Below are positions 44,646 to 54,450 of a stretch of 64,000 bases of DNA, piece after piece. The stretch's first letter is position 1; each line of letters begins with the position of its first letter. The DNA is from Alteromonas salexigens (GTDB lineage Bacteria; Pseudomonadota; Gammaproteobacteria; Enterobacterales; Alteromonadaceae): contig NZ_JAOTJC010000006.1 of the NCBI RefSeq assembly GCF_025628895.1, positions 252,733 to 316,732 of the forward strand. The letters run 5' to 3'. Both the position numbers and the translations under genes were made by a program. The notes under the pieces are model-generated. The model was not told the DNA's origin. It saw only the letters and a list, made by a program, of their open reading frames with translations, and made no database searches.

Positions 44646-45329
44646 GTGCAAACGAGTCTGGATCACAATTTAAAGCAAGCAATATGGGTAAGTGTCTGTG
44701 CAGTAGCCGTATTATGGGTTATTCAGTCTGCCGGGGTACTTTTTCACTTGCCGTTGAACATGCTGGGTGTGCTGCCATTGCATGCTGAGCGTCTGTACGG
44801 CATTTTCACGGCGCCGCTGGTGCATGGCTCCTATGAACATCTGTTTAATAATACCTTGTCTCTGATAGTGCTGGGGAGCGCGCTGGGCTATGGTTACCCC
44901 CGTACCCGGTGGGCAGTATTGATTACGGTGTGGCTAAGTTCTGGCATTGGTGTATGGCTTATGGGTCGGGACGCTGTGCATCTTGGCGCGAGCGGCGTAA
45001 GCCACGGTTTATTTTTCTTTTTGTTTACCGTGTCTATCATGCGCCGTGATGCACGCTCCGTGGCACTCGTGATGATAGCGTTTTTCCTTTATGGCGGCAT
45101 GGTAATGAGTATTTTTCCCCGCGATCCGGACATTTCCTATGAAGCACATTTCTTCGGTGCCGTAGGTGGCGTGATTGCCGCTGTCTGGGGCTGGAGAAAA
45201 GATCCTAAACCCGTGCGTAAACGCTATGCATGGGAAGGAAAGGAAGAGCTGGACGACCCGCTCATTGGTGATCTGTGGAAGCAGGATCGTCCATCCTCAG
45301 ATGAACATAAAAATTACAATGAAAAGTAA
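44646..45329 (+). CDS. Rhomboid family intramembrane serine protease
   Basis: A 227-residue polytopic protein with about six membrane helices and a cytoplasmic C-terminal tail rich in charged residues. The catalytic Ser is in HLGASGVSHGLF (Ser116) and the catalytic His in EAHFFGAVGG (His168). PLVHGSYEHLFNN is the loop-1 His/Asn motif. The start is probably GTG at 44646; the nearby ATG at 44633 is out of frame. Substrates are unknown. Its end overlaps the convergent marC stop by 16 bases. Confidence 0.88.
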   Translation: MQTSLDHNLKQAIWVSVCAVAVLWVIQSAGVLFHLPLNMLGVLPLHAERLYGIFTAPLVHGSYEHLFNNTLSLIVLGSALGYGYPRTRWAVLITVWLSSGIGVWLMGRDAVHLGASGVSHGLFFFLFTVSIMRRDARSVALVMIAFFLYGGMVMSIFPRDPDISYEAHFFGAVGGVIAAVWGWRKDPKPVRKRYAWEGKEELDDPLIGDLWKQDRPSSDEHKNYNEK

Positions 45330-45922
45330 TCCTTAATGCCCGCCAGGGCGTTAGCCGTGGCCAGAGAGGCCAGGATAAGGCCCATCACGCGACTGATAAC
45401 ACTGGCGCCAGTTTTGCCAATCACACGGATGATCAGATTCGCGGCCAGTAATAACATCAGAGTAATCAGCAGTACGCTTAGCATCACCAACGCGGTCTGG
45501 GTTTGTTCCCATAAGGTATAGACATTGTTTTTAGTCAGCATCACGGCGGCCAGCATTGCCCCCGGGCTGGCAATCGACGGCACGGCCACCGGAAATATGG
45601 CGGTTTCGTGAACGCCCCCGGCCAGCTTAATTTCATGCTCTGGTTTCCCTTCGCCGAATATCATACTCAGGGCAAACAAAAACAGTACGATGCCCCCGGC
45701 TATCTGAAACGCAGGCAACGGAATTTGCATGGCGTCCAGAATGACCTCACCGGCAATGACAAAAAACAACAGCACCAGCGTGGCGACCAGCACGGCAATG
45801 AGTGCCACTTTTCTCCGGGCGGCAGCAGGTTGCTGATCGGTGGCGGCGATAAACACGGGGAGGGTACCTATCGGGTCAATGACCGCGAAAAAGTAAATGA
45901 ACACCGGCAACAGTTCAATCAT
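45314..45922 (-). CDS. MarC family (UPF0056) membrane protein
   Basis: A 202-residue integral membrane protein with six hydrophobic helices. It begins MIELLPVFIYFFAVIDPIGTLPVF, the MarC family signature (Asp-Pro-x-Gly in the first helix), and DPIGT is repeated in kind by SPGAML in helix 4. E. coli MarC was once linked to antibiotic resistance, but its function is unproven. It follows the MATE gene by 18 bases and is likely in the moeA operon. Confidence 0.88.
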   Translation of the reverse strand: MIELLPVFIYFFAVIDPIGTLPVFIAATDQQPAAARRKVALIAVLVATLVLLFFVIAGEVILDAMQIPLPAFQIAGGIVLFLFALSMIFGEGKPEHEIKLAGGVHETAIFPVAVPSIASPGAMLAAVMLTKNNVYTLWEQTQTALVMLSVLLITLMLLLAANLIIRVIGKTGASVISRVMGLILASLATANALAGIKDYFSL

Positions 45923-45940
45923 AGCGGGGTTGGACTCCGG

Positions 45941-47308
45941 TCAGACAGGGTGGTGATAACGCTGAATATACCACAACCGGGCACCCAGCATGACAGCGGC
46001 GCTGCTCAGGCCCACAATAAAGCCGATCCAGAATCCGGCGGCCGCCATAGGTTCATGGGTTAACCAGTCGGTCCGCCCCAGTATCACGCCACACGGTAAA
46101 CCAATCAGCCAGTATGCAATAAATGTGATCACAAACATGGCCGTGGTGTCTTTATAGCCGCGCAGCGCGTTGGCAGAAATAACCTGGATGGCATCGGAAA
46201 ACTGAAATAGGGCGGCATAAATCAACAGCGAATTGGCCAGCGCGTAAACGGCATCATCGGTGGTATACAGGCGGATAATAAAGCCTTTGGCCAGCAGGGT
46301 AAAAGACGCTGTGGCAATCGCCACCGTTAACCCCATGGTAATAGCACTTTTCACCACCACCCGAGACTGCCGGTGTTGATTCTGACCCACCCGGTAGGCT
46401 ATCCGAATAGCGACGGCCATGCCCATGCTAAGCGGAAACATAAACATCAGCGCCGAAAAGTTCAGTGCTACCTGGTGGGCGGCCACGGTGGTGGCACCAA
46501 ATGGCGCGAGTAATAAGGCTACTACCGCGAACAGCGTTACCTCGAAGAGCAGTGTCATGGCAATGGGAAAACCCAGCCTGAACGTGCGCAACATAGATTT
46601 GACTGCCGGACGGTACCAGTGCAGAAATAATTCATAGCGGGCAAGGGCAGGGGCGAAGCGGGCATATAAATAGGTGGCCAGTAACATGGCATAAAACACA
46701 ATCGCAGTGGCAATGCCGCAACCGGCGCCGCCAAATGCCGGTATGGGCCCTGCGCCATAAATAAACAGGTAGTTGCCTACAATATTAAAGCCCAGACCAA
46801 TCACCGTAATGATCATGGTGGGTTTGGTTTTACCCAGACCTTCACAGTAGTTACGCAGCCACTGGTACAATGCGAAGCCTGGCATTGCCAACACCACAAA
46901 CTGCACGTAATCCACCGTGATACGGTACAGTCCGTCCTCCATGGGAAACAGTGCCACCAGTTGTTCGGTAAATGGGTAGATCATGAGCATGATCAGGCTG
47001 ACCACAAACAATACATAACCAGCCTGTTGTGCGGCATCGGCGACCTGACTGATATCCCGACTACCATGCAGACGCGAGATAATGGGGGGTAACGCCAGCG
47101 CAATGCCCTGCAAAAAACACAGCAACGGGATGGTCAGGCTGAAACCCAGCGCCACGGCAGCCATATCCAGCGCCCCGTAGCGACCTGCCATGATGGTGTC
47201 ACTGACCCCCATCAGCATTTGTGTAATCTGCGCGATCAGCAGCGGCCAGGTAAGGGTGACCAGTCGCCGGCTTTCCAGCGCAAAGCGTGGCGATATCCAG
47301 CGGCTCAT
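45941..47308 (-). CDS. MATE family multidrug/toxin efflux transporter
   Basis: A 455-residue MATE transporter with 12 predicted helices, exporting organic cations or drugs using sodium or proton gradients. The N-terminal half starts LTWPLLIAQITQMLMGVSDTIM (in two parts), a typical MATE helix 1 ending in the Asp-Thr motif. The symmetric second half is VTLFAVVALLLAPFGATTVAAHQVAL (in two parts). It belongs to the NorM-like bacterial group. Its start overlaps the end of moeA by four bases, so it is translationally coupled to a cofactor biosynthesis gene. Confidence 0.92.
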   Translation of the reverse strand: MSRWISPRFALESRRLVTLTWPLLIAQITQMLMGVSDTIMAGRYGALDMAAVALGFSLTIPLLCFLQGIALALPPIISRLHGSRDISQVADAAQQAGYVLFVVSLIMLMIYPFTEQLVALFPMEDGLYRITVDYVQFVVLAMPGFALYQWLRNYCEGLGKTKPTMIITVIGLGFNIVGNYLFIYGAGPIPAFGGAGCGIATAIVFYAMLLATYLYARFAPALARYELFLHWYRPAVKSMLRTFRLGFPIAMTLLFEVTLFAVVALLLAPFGATTVAAHQVALNFSALMFMFPLSMGMAVAIRIAYRVGQNQHRQSRVVVKSAITMGLTVAIATASFTLLAKGFIIRLYTTDDAVYALANSLLIYAALFQFSDAIQVISANALRGYKDTTAMFVITFIAYWLIGLPCGVILGRTDWLTHEPMAAAGFWIGFIVGLSSAAVMLGARLWYIQRYHHPV

Positions 47309-48549
47309 AGCACGCCCTCAGGAGTGAGCCGGGTATCAAAGGGTAATACCGTGGCAGGAGATCCGGCGTCCAGCGTTGATACCTCAGCAGGGACTACCAG
47401 ATAACAGTTAGCCTGGGTGACGCTGGACATAACCCCGGAGCTCTGGCGGGGCAGGGGCGTTACCTGCCACCCGCCTTGCGTGGGATGCATAACTGCACGC
47501 TGAAACTCGGTGCGGCCCGCCCGCCGCTGAACGGCGGTTGTCAGCGTAGCGGACAGTGCCAGTGGCTGCGTGGGGGCGGCCAGTCCCTGATAGCGTTCTA
47601 TGACAGGGCGCACCAGCAATTGAGTAGTGACATACGCCGACACCGGGTTACCCGGCACCCCACAAAAACAGGTGTTGTCCATCATGCCAAACGCAAAGGG
47701 CTTCCCGGGTTTTACTGCTACCTTCCAGAAGTTCACATCACCAAGCGATTCCAGCACCTCTTTGACATAATCGGCGTCCCCCACTGACACTCCGCCGCTG
47801 CTGATGAGCATATCCACTTCCCCGCACGCCCGGCGCATTACGTTTATCAGCGCGGCTTTATCGTCTGGGACGATGCCATAGTCGGTGACAGAGACCGCCA
47901 GGGGAGCCAGTAAGGCTTTTAACCCCGTTCGGTTCGACTCATAGATATGGCCCGGTTGCAGGGGCGTCCCCGGGGTTTGTAATTCATCGCCAGTGACCAT
48001 CAGGCCTACTCTGAGAGGCCGGTAAACCGTGACTGTATCGAGCCCCTGTGAGGCCAGCAACATCAGGTGCGCAGCATTTAGCCTCGTCCCCGCACTAATG
48101 ACTGTGTCGCCGTGGGTGATATCGTTTCCTTTGCGGCGAATATTCGCAAACTGCCGGGGAGGTTCGGTTATGACAATGTCATCACCATTACGCTGAACAT
48201 TTTCCTGCATTACGACGGTGTCGGCACCCGCAGGTAACGGCGCGCCGGTCATAATGCGTGCCGCGGTGCCCCTGGCAAGCTCCTGGATCTGACTGTCTCC
48301 GGCAAATACCGTCATACTTACGGGAATGCACGTGTTAAGGTCGGCGTCTTCTGCCCTAAGTGCATAGCCATCCATGGCCGAATTATCCCATGGGGGCACG
48401 TTTACCGGCGCTTGTATTGCACATGCAGTAATGCGGTTTAAAGCTTCCGCAAGTAATACGGTTTCAGTGCCGGTAAGAACCGGCGTAGCAGCGAGTGCAC
48501 GTTCACGCGCATCGTCAAGTGAAAGCCAGGCAGGTGTTGCCACAGACAT
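47305..48549 (-). CDS. moeA: Molybdopterin molybdotransferase MoeA
   Basis: A 414-residue MoeA, which inserts molybdate into molybdopterin-AMP to give the active cofactor. Domain signatures are VNVPPWDNSAMDGYALR near residue 60, RIMTGAPLPAGADTVVMQE near 95-113, and the MogA-like domain with ISSGGVSVGDADYVKEVL. PGNPVSAYVT near 300 completes the set. It lies 2.7 kb from the maturation genes on the opposite strand, supporting a regional molybdenum theme. No other moa/mog gene is here. Confidence 0.93.
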   Translation of the reverse strand: MSVATPAWLSLDDARERALAATPVLTGTETVLLAEALNRITACAIQAPVNVPPWDNSAMDGYALRAEDADLNTCIPVSMTVFAGDSQIQELARGTAARIMTGAPLPAGADTVVMQENVQRNGDDIVITEPPRQFANIRRKGNDITHGDTVISAGTRLNAAHLMLLASQGLDTVTVYRPLRVGLMVTGDELQTPGTPLQPGHIYESNRTGLKALLAPLAVSVTDYGIVPDDKAALINVMRRACGEVDMLISSGGVSVGDADYVKEVLESLGDVNFWKVAVKPGKPFAFGMMDNTCFCGVPGNPVSAYVTTQLLVRPVIERYQGLAAPTQPLALSATLTTAVQRRAGRTEFQRAVMHPTQGGWQVTPLPRQSSGVMSSVTQANCYLVVPAEVSTLDAGSPATVLPFDTRLTPEGVL

Positions 48550-48665
48550 AAGCCATCCCGTTGCGAACTAATGGCTGGATTATCTATGAAAGTGCCGGTA
48601 ATGCCAATGCTACTGACATGACAAAACCGGCAGCTAAGCGCCTGACATGCAGGCGGAAATCAGTA

Positions 48666-50441
48666 TTAGAGCCCGTGTGGGTATTCAAAGTCCTGGTTAC
48701 TTATCCATACCGTCTGATACGGGCGAAGCTGCAGAAAACCGGACACATCTTTGATTTTTTCACGGGAGATCAGGTCTATCCAATTATCAGTGCCAATCAG
48801 ATTAATATCTGACAACAGCACTGACTGCTCTTCATTACTGATATTACTGATACAGAATACGCCTTGTTTACGGTCGAGACTCTGACGCCAGTAGCCAAAT
48901 ATCTCATCTCCCATTTGTAAGGTGAACTGAGTGGCATTGGGGTGAAACGCCGGCTGCACTTTACGTATGCGGATAAGCTGAGACAACCGTGTCAGAACTT
49001 TGTGGTGCTGGGAGTGGGGGGAGTCCAGCTGAGCCTCCAGTTCATTGTAATTCCAGCGTTTGCGGTTTATCGACCGGTTCTGTCCGGTATTGGCCACCTT
49101 TTCATAATCGTTAGACGTACCTAGCAGGCTATGGATATAGATGCCCGGTATGCCTTCCATCCCCAGCATAATTGCGTGAGCACAAATGAAGCGATCAACT
49201 TGCCATTTATCAGGCCCCGATGTGGTGCCCTGCATGGCGTCAAACAGGGTGATGTTAATTTCATAGGGTTTCTGTTGGCCATGCTCAGATGCCCGCCAGG
49301 AGATTTTACCCCCGAAGTTCTGCATGGCATGGACCAGCTCGGAAATTTCATCGTCACTCAGCAAGCCCTCTGCGGGGCGCAGTCCGATCCCGTCGTGTGA
49401 GGCAATAAAATTGAAATACGCCGTGCCGTTTTGAGCGGGCGGCATACTCATCATCCAGCTCTTCAGATACCGGCAGTTACCTGTGACCAGGGTATTGACC
49501 AGCAACGGCGGGAGTGAAAAGTTGTAAATGGCATGGGCCTCGTTGGCGTTACCGAAATACGTCAGGTTCTCCCGGTTAGGGATATTAGTTTCTGTGATCA
49601 ACATGACGCTGGGGTTGACGTGCTCCACCAGCGTGCGAATCAAACGAATGACTTCGTGAGTCTGGGGCAGATTAATGCTCGGTGTCCCCAGCTTCTTCCA
49701 TAAAAAAGCCACGGCATCGAGGCGGAAGATGCGGGTGCCCTTATCCAGATATAAACGGATAATCTCAATGAACGCCAGCAACACTTTCGGATTACGAAAA
49801 TCGAAATCTACCTGATCATGACTAAAGGTACACCACACATATTTGGTACCTTGCCGGGTTTCTGTTTCACGCAGTAACGGCGACACCCGCGGGCGGGTGA
49901 CCATCGACAGGTCGGCTTCCAGGTCGGCAGTGAAAAAATAATCACTGCCCGGACCTTCTCCCTTAATAAAGTTATCGAACCAGACACTACGTGATGAGCA
50001 GTGGTTAATTACCAGGTCTGTCATCAAACCGTATTCGTTGGCTATACGCTCAATGTCAGCCCAGTCGCCCAGTGACTCGTTCACGGTGGAGTAGTCTATA
50101 ACGGAAAATCCGTCGTCTGAGCTGTAGGGAAAAAACGGCAGAATGTGCACGTTGTTCACGGTATTTTTGCAATAGGTATGCAAAAACCGGAAAAGCGTAA
50201 ACAGGGGCCGCTCATGCTCATTAATCACACTGTCTCCATAGGTGATCATGACAATGTCGTTCTCGTCCCAGTAGTTGCAGTATGCCTGCGGAACCACAAC
50301 ATCTTGTTCCTGTTTCAGCCCGATTGCATGGATGAGTTCGGTGGCCAGCTCGCCCACCGGCGTATCCAGCTGTACATCAGCGTAGATAGCCTGTAGTTGA
50401 TGGCTGACTTTTTCGTGCAGATGATTCCAGTGTGTCGTCAT
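48666..50441 (-). CDS. GH13_18 glycoside phosphorylase, probable glucosylglycerate phosphorylase
   Basis: A 591-residue (beta/alpha)8 alpha-amylase-superfamily enzyme of the sucrose phosphorylase group. The nucleophile is Asp242 in [10 protein letters not shown], the acid/base is Glu284 in LITETNIPN, and the third acid is Asp350 in [13 protein letters not shown]. The group reversibly breaks glucosides with phosphate, releasing glucose 1-phosphate. Acceptor specificity is not visible in the motifs. Its tight operon with a GpgS-type synthase, an MPGP-type phosphatase and a glycerate kinase strongly favours glucosylglycerate as substrate, with glycerate as the second product. It would often be labelled sucrose phosphorylase by similarity alone. 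Confidence 0.85.
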   Translation of the reverse strand: MTTHWNHLHEKVSHQLQAIYADVQLDTPVGELATELIHAIGLKQEQDVVVPQAYCNYWDENDIVMITYGDSVINEHERPLFTLFRFLHTYCKNTVNNVHILPFFPYSSDDGFSVIDYSTVNESLGDWADIERIANEYGLMTDLVINHCSSRSVWFDNFIKGEGPGSDYFFTADLEADLSMVTRPRVSPLLRETETRQGTKYVWCTFSHDQVDFDFRNPKVLLAFIEIIRLYLDKGTRIFRLDAVAFLWKKLGTPSINLPQTHEVIRLIRTLVEHVNPSVMLITETNIPNRENLTYFGNANEAHAIYNFSLPPLLVNTLVTGNCRYLKSWMMSMPPAQNGTAYFNFIASHDGIGLRPAEGLLSDDEISELVHAMQNFGGKISWRASEHGQQKPYEINITLFDAMQGTTSGPDKWQVDRFICAHAIMLGMEGIPGIYIHSLLGTSNDYEKVANTGQNRSINRKRWNYNELEAQLDSPHSQHHKVLTRLSQLIRIRKVQPAFHPNATQFTLQMGDEIFGYWRQSLDRKQGVFCISNISNEEQSVLLSDINLIGTDNWIDLISREKIKDVSGFLQLRPYQTVWISNQDFEYPHGL

Positions 50442-50444
50442 GTA

Positions 50445-51668
50445 TTACCCCAGATATTCCGCTGTGTCGGCCTCAACTGCTTCCAGTATACGGTCAAGGA
50501 TATCAGGTACAGCGCTGGTCACGCGATTCCAGCTGGGTATGAAAGGCGTTTCCATGGGATTTTCAAGGAAGCTTTGTCCCGCTTTCATAATATTCTGTGC
50601 AAACATTTCCACGGCTTTTTCTTCACGGTGAATGTCCAGTGTTAACCCATTCATCACCGCATCGTTGTGGTAGGTTTCAATAAAATCCAGTGCGATACGG
50701 AAGTAGGTAGCTTTAACCGAACGGAACATTTCATTGCTGAATGTAAAGCCCTGAGTAGCCAGTTTTCGGAACACCGCTTTGGTAATATCAATAGACATCT
50801 TGGATAAGCCTCCCTGATCGTTGTTCAGCGAGAGATCCTGATGTTTGTGATCGTAAATATCAGCAATGTCTGCCTGACATAAGCGATTATGACTATAGTT
50901 GCGGTGCATTTCAGATAGCACGCCAATTTCCAGACCCCAGTCGCTTGGGATACGAATATCATTCAGCACATCGCGCCGGAACGAAAACTCACCGGCCAGC
51001 GGGTAACGGAAGCTGTCCATAAATTCCAGGTATTCGTTGTCGCCTATAATGCGCTTGAGCGCCCGTAACAACGGGGTGACCAATAACCGTGATACCCGGC
51101 CATTAATTTTGCCGTCTGCCACCCGGGCGTAATAACCTTTGCAGAATTCATAGTTGAACATGGGGTTGGCCACCGGATAAATCAGCCGGGCCAGCAGGTC
51201 ACGGCTGTATGTGACGATATCGCAGTCGTGTAACGCCACCGACTCGGCCCGGTTGGAAGCAAGTACATAGCCCATGCAGTACCAGACATTTCGTCCCTTA
51301 CCCATTTCCTTGGGGGCCAGACCTTTATCCATCAATTCTTCGTCAATCGCTCTCAGGCGGGGACCGTCATTCCATAATACGCGATGGTGTTGGGGGAGCT
51401 TGCCGAAAAACTTTAACGCGTGGCGGTATTGCTCTTCATTAGCGCGATCCAGTCCAATCACCACTTCTGACAGGTAGGGGACGTGAGTAAGTTCATTAAC
51501 AATCTTGGGAAGCGCGTCGCCTTCCAGCTCAGAAAACAGCGAAGGCAGAATCAGGGCCATCGGGCGCTTTTGAGAAAAGCGCAGCAATTCGGCTTCCAGT
51601 TCGTCAGTCGGGCGACTTGCCAGGTTATGCAGCGTGGTGACGACACCGTTTTGATAAAAGTCGGCCAT
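50445..51668 (-). CDS. gpgS: Glucosyl-3-phosphoglycerate synthase-like glycosyltransferase
   Basis: A 407-residue GT-A fold glycosyltransferase (GT81-like). The metal-binding DXD motif is DCD at 148-150 in ALHDCDIVTYS, and GKGRNVWYCMGYVL (from residue 123) matches the GKG substrate loop of GpgS. The reaction would transfer glucose from an NDP-glucose to 3-phosphoglycerate. A second segment EIGVLSEMHRN is typical as well. An AGGAG site precedes the ATG. It follows the phosphatase gene by eight bases and precedes the phosphorylase gene by three. Confidence 0.85.
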   Translation of the reverse strand: MADFYQNGVVTTLHNLASRPTDELEAELLRFSQKRPMALILPSLFSELEGDALPKIVNELTHVPYLSEVVIGLDRANEEQYRHALKFFGKLPQHHRVLWNDGPRLRAIDEELMDKGLAPKEMGKGRNVWYCMGYVLASNRAESVALHDCDIVTYSRDLLARLIYPVANPMFNYEFCKGYYARVADGKINGRVSRLLVTPLLRALKRIIGDNEYLEFMDSFRYPLAGEFSFRRDVLNDIRIPSDWGLEIGVLSEMHRNYSHNRLCQADIADIYDHKHQDLSLNNDQGGLSKMSIDITKAVFRKLATQGFTFSNEMFRSVKATYFRIALDFIETYHNDAVMNGLTLDIHREEKAVEMFAQNIMKAGQSFLENPMETPFIPSWNRVTSAVPDILDRILEAVEADTAEYLG

Positions 51669-51676
51669 GTATTCTC

Positions 51677-52501
51677 CTAATGAGTAAGCGTAAGTAATTG
51701 AGTGAGCATTTCGGCCCAGCCTTTCGGGCCGGTTAAAGTGCTGGTGTACACCCTGTCATGTTTATTGATTTGGGGTGGAGGATGATTGTCTGAAGCAATG
51801 CGAACAGCAATATCGGCCGCCTCCAGCATAGCGATATCGTTCTTCCCATCCCCCAATGCTATCGATATGGTTTGTTCATGGCCCTGACGGGCATACTCCT
51901 CCATAAACCAGCGCAGGGCAGCGCCCTTGTTGGCGTCACCGGAAATATGGATAAACCGGCCGCCTTCCAGCGGAAAAGCCCCACGTTCGCGCATGGACGA
52001 AATAAACGCCTGTTTGTCTTTTTCACTGCCTTTCCATAATACGGGTTCGCCAAACTGCCGCTGTGCAGCACGGCCAGCTGCCGCCTCGTCCAGTCCGGTA
52101 GCGGCCTGGATATCAGCAATAGACATATTACTGAAATGATCAAACTGGCCGGCAAACTGCTGACCGGCGCGCTCAATAAGTTGTAGCCAGTGGCTCTTGG
52201 AGGAAATAAATGATTTGCACCAAAACCCATCCTGCCAGATCGTGCCAGCGGGTTTTTGCTCAAAGAAACCGTGAGGGATATAAACAGCCGCACCGTTTTC
52301 AACAATAAAAGGACCGTCAAGCCCTATGGTTTTTCGTAACACCAGCATTTCTGCATAGGTTTTGCTGGTGGTCGGGATGACCGGTATGCTCGCGTCAGCC
52401 AGCGCTTTTAAGGTGGGCCTGGCGGCTTCAAAACTGTAGGTATGATGATCAAGCAATGTGCCGTCCATGTCGGAAAATATCACAGTGTTTGCTGTTGTCA
52501 T
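51677..52501 (-). CDS. HAD-IIB glucosyl/mannosyl-3-phosphoglycerate phosphatase
   Basis: A 274-residue HAD phosphatase of the mannosyl-3-phosphoglycerate phosphatase family. Motif 1 is IFSDMDGTLLDHH, motif 2 is in VIPTTSKTYAEM, and motif 4 is ALGDGKNDIAMLEAAD. It would remove phosphate from the synthase product to give glucosylglycerate. ATG at 52501 is the right start: AAGGCGGA precedes it and it overlaps the kinase stop by four bases, so a longer frame to 52558 is not real. Confidence 0.88.
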   Translation of the reverse strand: MTTANTVIFSDMDGTLLDHHTYSFEAARPTLKALADASIPVIPTTSKTYAEMLVLRKTIGLDGPFIVENGAAVYIPHGFFEQKPAGTIWQDGFWCKSFISSKSHWLQLIERAGQQFAGQFDHFSNMSIADIQAATGLDEAAAGRAAQRQFGEPVLWKGSEKDKQAFISSMRERGAFPLEGGRFIHISGDANKGAALRWFMEEYARQGHEQTISIALGDGKNDIAMLEAADIAVRIASDNHPPPQINKHDRVYTSTLTGPKGWAEMLTQLLTLTH

Positions 52502-53373
52502 GATTCCGCCTTGTGTTGCTGCGTTATCTGGCGGTGTTCGTCCAGATCGAAGGCCCAATGGCAGCGCTCAGGCACGGTGGCAAAGCCATGCTCAGTGAGT
52601 CGCTGGTAGTGCTGGATAAAGCGCTTAATTTGTTCATCAGTCATAATACCGCTGCTATCTACTACGCCGCTTTTAGCCAGCTTATGTTCCTGTTCACATC
52701 GCCAGCGAAAAACGTTATCGAAGCTCGGCGCCTTTAACATGCACCAGAAATTGACGTAACTAAATAGTGTCTGGTACGAGCCAGCTAACTGAGTATTGAC
52801 ATAACGACGCCATATGCCAAGCGGATCATGCTCAGCTTCAAGATCATTGACGGGAGCGTCCAGCGCACGTTCATTCTGAGGCGGCACACCGAGGCACCAA
52901 CCTTCCAGGATAACAATATCCGGTGGCGCATCTGCTACCGGCCAGTCAGAAACCGGGACGGGGTTGTCGGTAGCTTTGCTAAAGCGGGGTAACGGAACTT
53001 CGCCGGGCTGCTGTAATTTAGCCAGTGTGGAAAGCGCCAGATCAACATTATGGGTGCCCGGCACACCGCGGGTGGCCAGTAACGGGTGAACTTTTACCGC
53101 CAGTGCCTGCCGGTCGCTTTTAGTCAGGTAAAAGTCGTCCAGGGACAGTATGACTACACGACAAGCGTGTTGTTGGGAAAGCCAGCTGCTAAGAAAGCCT
53201 GCCAGGGTTGACTTTCCTGAGCCCTGGCAGCCGTTTATGCCAACAAACGTGGGGGCGCCTGCACGTTTATGGTGCGAAAAAATCGCCTCAGCAACCGGAA
53301 CGAACCATTGTTGTGCAGTGTCAGCGTAGCTTTCGGGTAACTGATGCTGTTCCAGAAAGCGGTTTATATCCAT
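52498..53373 (-). CDS. D-glycerate 3-kinase-like P-loop kinase
   Basis: A 291-residue P-loop kinase of the YggC/GLYK/Tda10 family. Walker A is GINGCQGSGKST near residue 46, SLDDFYLTKSDR is the substrate and metal region, and ILEGWCLGVPP is the lid-side motif of this family. GLYK phosphorylates D-glycerate to 3-phosphoglycerate. In this operon it would return glycerate released by the phosphorylase to the synthase's acceptor pool. First gene of the four-gene operon; 90 bases separate it from cmoB upstream. Confidence 0.85.
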   Translation of the reverse strand: MDINRFLEQHQLPESYADTAQQWFVPVAEAIFSHHKRAGAPTFVGINGCQGSGKSTLAGFLSSWLSQQHACRVVILSLDDFYLTKSDRQALAVKVHPLLATRGVPGTHNVDLALSTLAKLQQPGEVPLPRFSKATDNPVPVSDWPVADAPPDIVILEGWCLGVPPQNERALDAPVNDLEAEHDPLGIWRRYVNTQLAGSYQTLFSYVNFWCMLKAPSFDNVFRWRCEQEHKLAKSGVVDSSGIMTDEQIKRFIQHYQRLTEHGFATVPERCHWAFDLDEHRQITQQHKAES

Positions 53374-53463
53374 TTCACTACCTCAATATGCTGGTGATGC
53401 ACTTATGTAGTGAAGCAGGTTACAACAATTGTGCCAACCTAATGCAGGCTAACAGATGAACAG

Positions 53464-54447
53464 TTATTTACGGGTCGCCACTAAAACTGCCCGTTTTGGT
53501 GCCGGAAAGCCCTCGATGGTCTTTGAAATATCTTCCGGATCCAGAAAATCTTTCAAAGACTGGGACGTCATCCAGTCAGTGGCTCGCTGTTCTTCCAGCG
53601 AGGTCACATTCACGTCAGCAAGACGCACGTCGGTAAATCCTACACGTTCCAGCCACAGCGTTAACGCCGGCACACTGGGCAAGAACCAGACATTGCGCAT
53701 TTGTGCGTAGCGCTCGCCAGCCATCAACACCGTGGTCTCGTCACCCTCTACCACCAGGGTCTCAAGGATGAGCTCACCGCCTTTACGCAGTTGCTGCTTG
53801 AGTTGGGTCAGGAACGCGATAGGATCTTTGCGGTGATACAGGACGCCCATCGAAAAGACGGTGTCGAACGCGTTGAGGGGTTGCATCTGCTCGATGCCTA
53901 GTGGCAGAAAGTGAATATGCGGAGCGCGGATAAAATGGGCAATGGCCTGGAACTGAATAAAAAACAGCTGCGTGGGGTCAATGCCAATCACCCGGCTCGC
54001 ACCTTCACCCAGCATCCGCCACATGTGATAGCCACTGCCGCACCCTACATCCAGTACGGTGCGATCAGTAAGATCACTGATGTGGGGTACTACCCGGTCC
54101 CACTTCCAGTCGGAACGCCACTCGGTATCGATATGAATGCCATGCAAATAGTAAGGGCCTTTACGCCAGGGCATAAACTGCTTCATAAGCCCCTGGATCT
54201 GTGCCTGGGTATAGTCAGAGATATCGGCACCATTGCCGATAGTCACACTGGTTTTCAGGTCAATTTCAGACGGCGTAGTGTCAGGGAGTTTGCCAAGCAG
54301 GCGGCACCATTTATCAAACTCACCATGGCGGCCATGCTGATCCCATTCCCGGATTTGCGCAGGCAGGGTTTCCAGCCAGTGGGCAAGGGGACTGGTGAGC
54401 AGCGACTGGTAACAGTCTTTAAACCAGGTTTCAGCCAGCTTATTCAT
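53464..54447 (-). CDS. cmoB: tRNA uridine-34 carboxymethyltransferase CmoB
   Basis: A 327-residue SAM-superfamily enzyme that moves a carboxymethyl group from carboxy-SAM to hydroxyuridine 34 of tRNA, forming cmo5U. The SAM loop is [20 protein letters not shown], and [14 protein letters not shown] is the post-II motif. An N-terminal extension begins [14 protein letters not shown]. Length agrees with E. coli CmoB (323). It starts three bases after cmoA, which makes its substrate. Confidence 0.96.
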   Translation of the reverse strand: MNKLAETWFKDCYQSLLTSPLAHWLETLPAQIREWDQHGRHGEFDKWCRLLGKLPDTTPSEIDLKTSVTIGNGADISDYTQAQIQGLMKQFMPWRKGPYYLHGIHIDTEWRSDWKWDRVVPHISDLTDRTVLDVGCGSGYHMWRMLGEGASRVIGIDPTQLFFIQFQAIAHFIRAPHIHFLPLGIEQMQPLNAFDTVFSMGVLYHRKDPIAFLTQLKQQLRKGGELILETLVVEGDETTVLMAGERYAQMRNVWFLPSVPALTLWLERVGFTDVRLADVNVTSLEEQRATDWMTSQSLKDFLDPEDISKTIEGFPAPKRAVLVATRK

Positions 54448-54450
54448 GAG

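Noticed and set aside
48637-48656. Hairpin CGCCTG-ACATG-CAGGCG as terminator between moeA and the phosphorylase gene
   Set aside because: The stem is short and no T tract follows on the relevant strand; kept out of the feature list.
52502-52558. Longer start for the phosphatase at 52558
   Set aside because: The extra residues precede the HAD motif by too far and the ATG at 52501 has a ribosome site and a coupled overlap.
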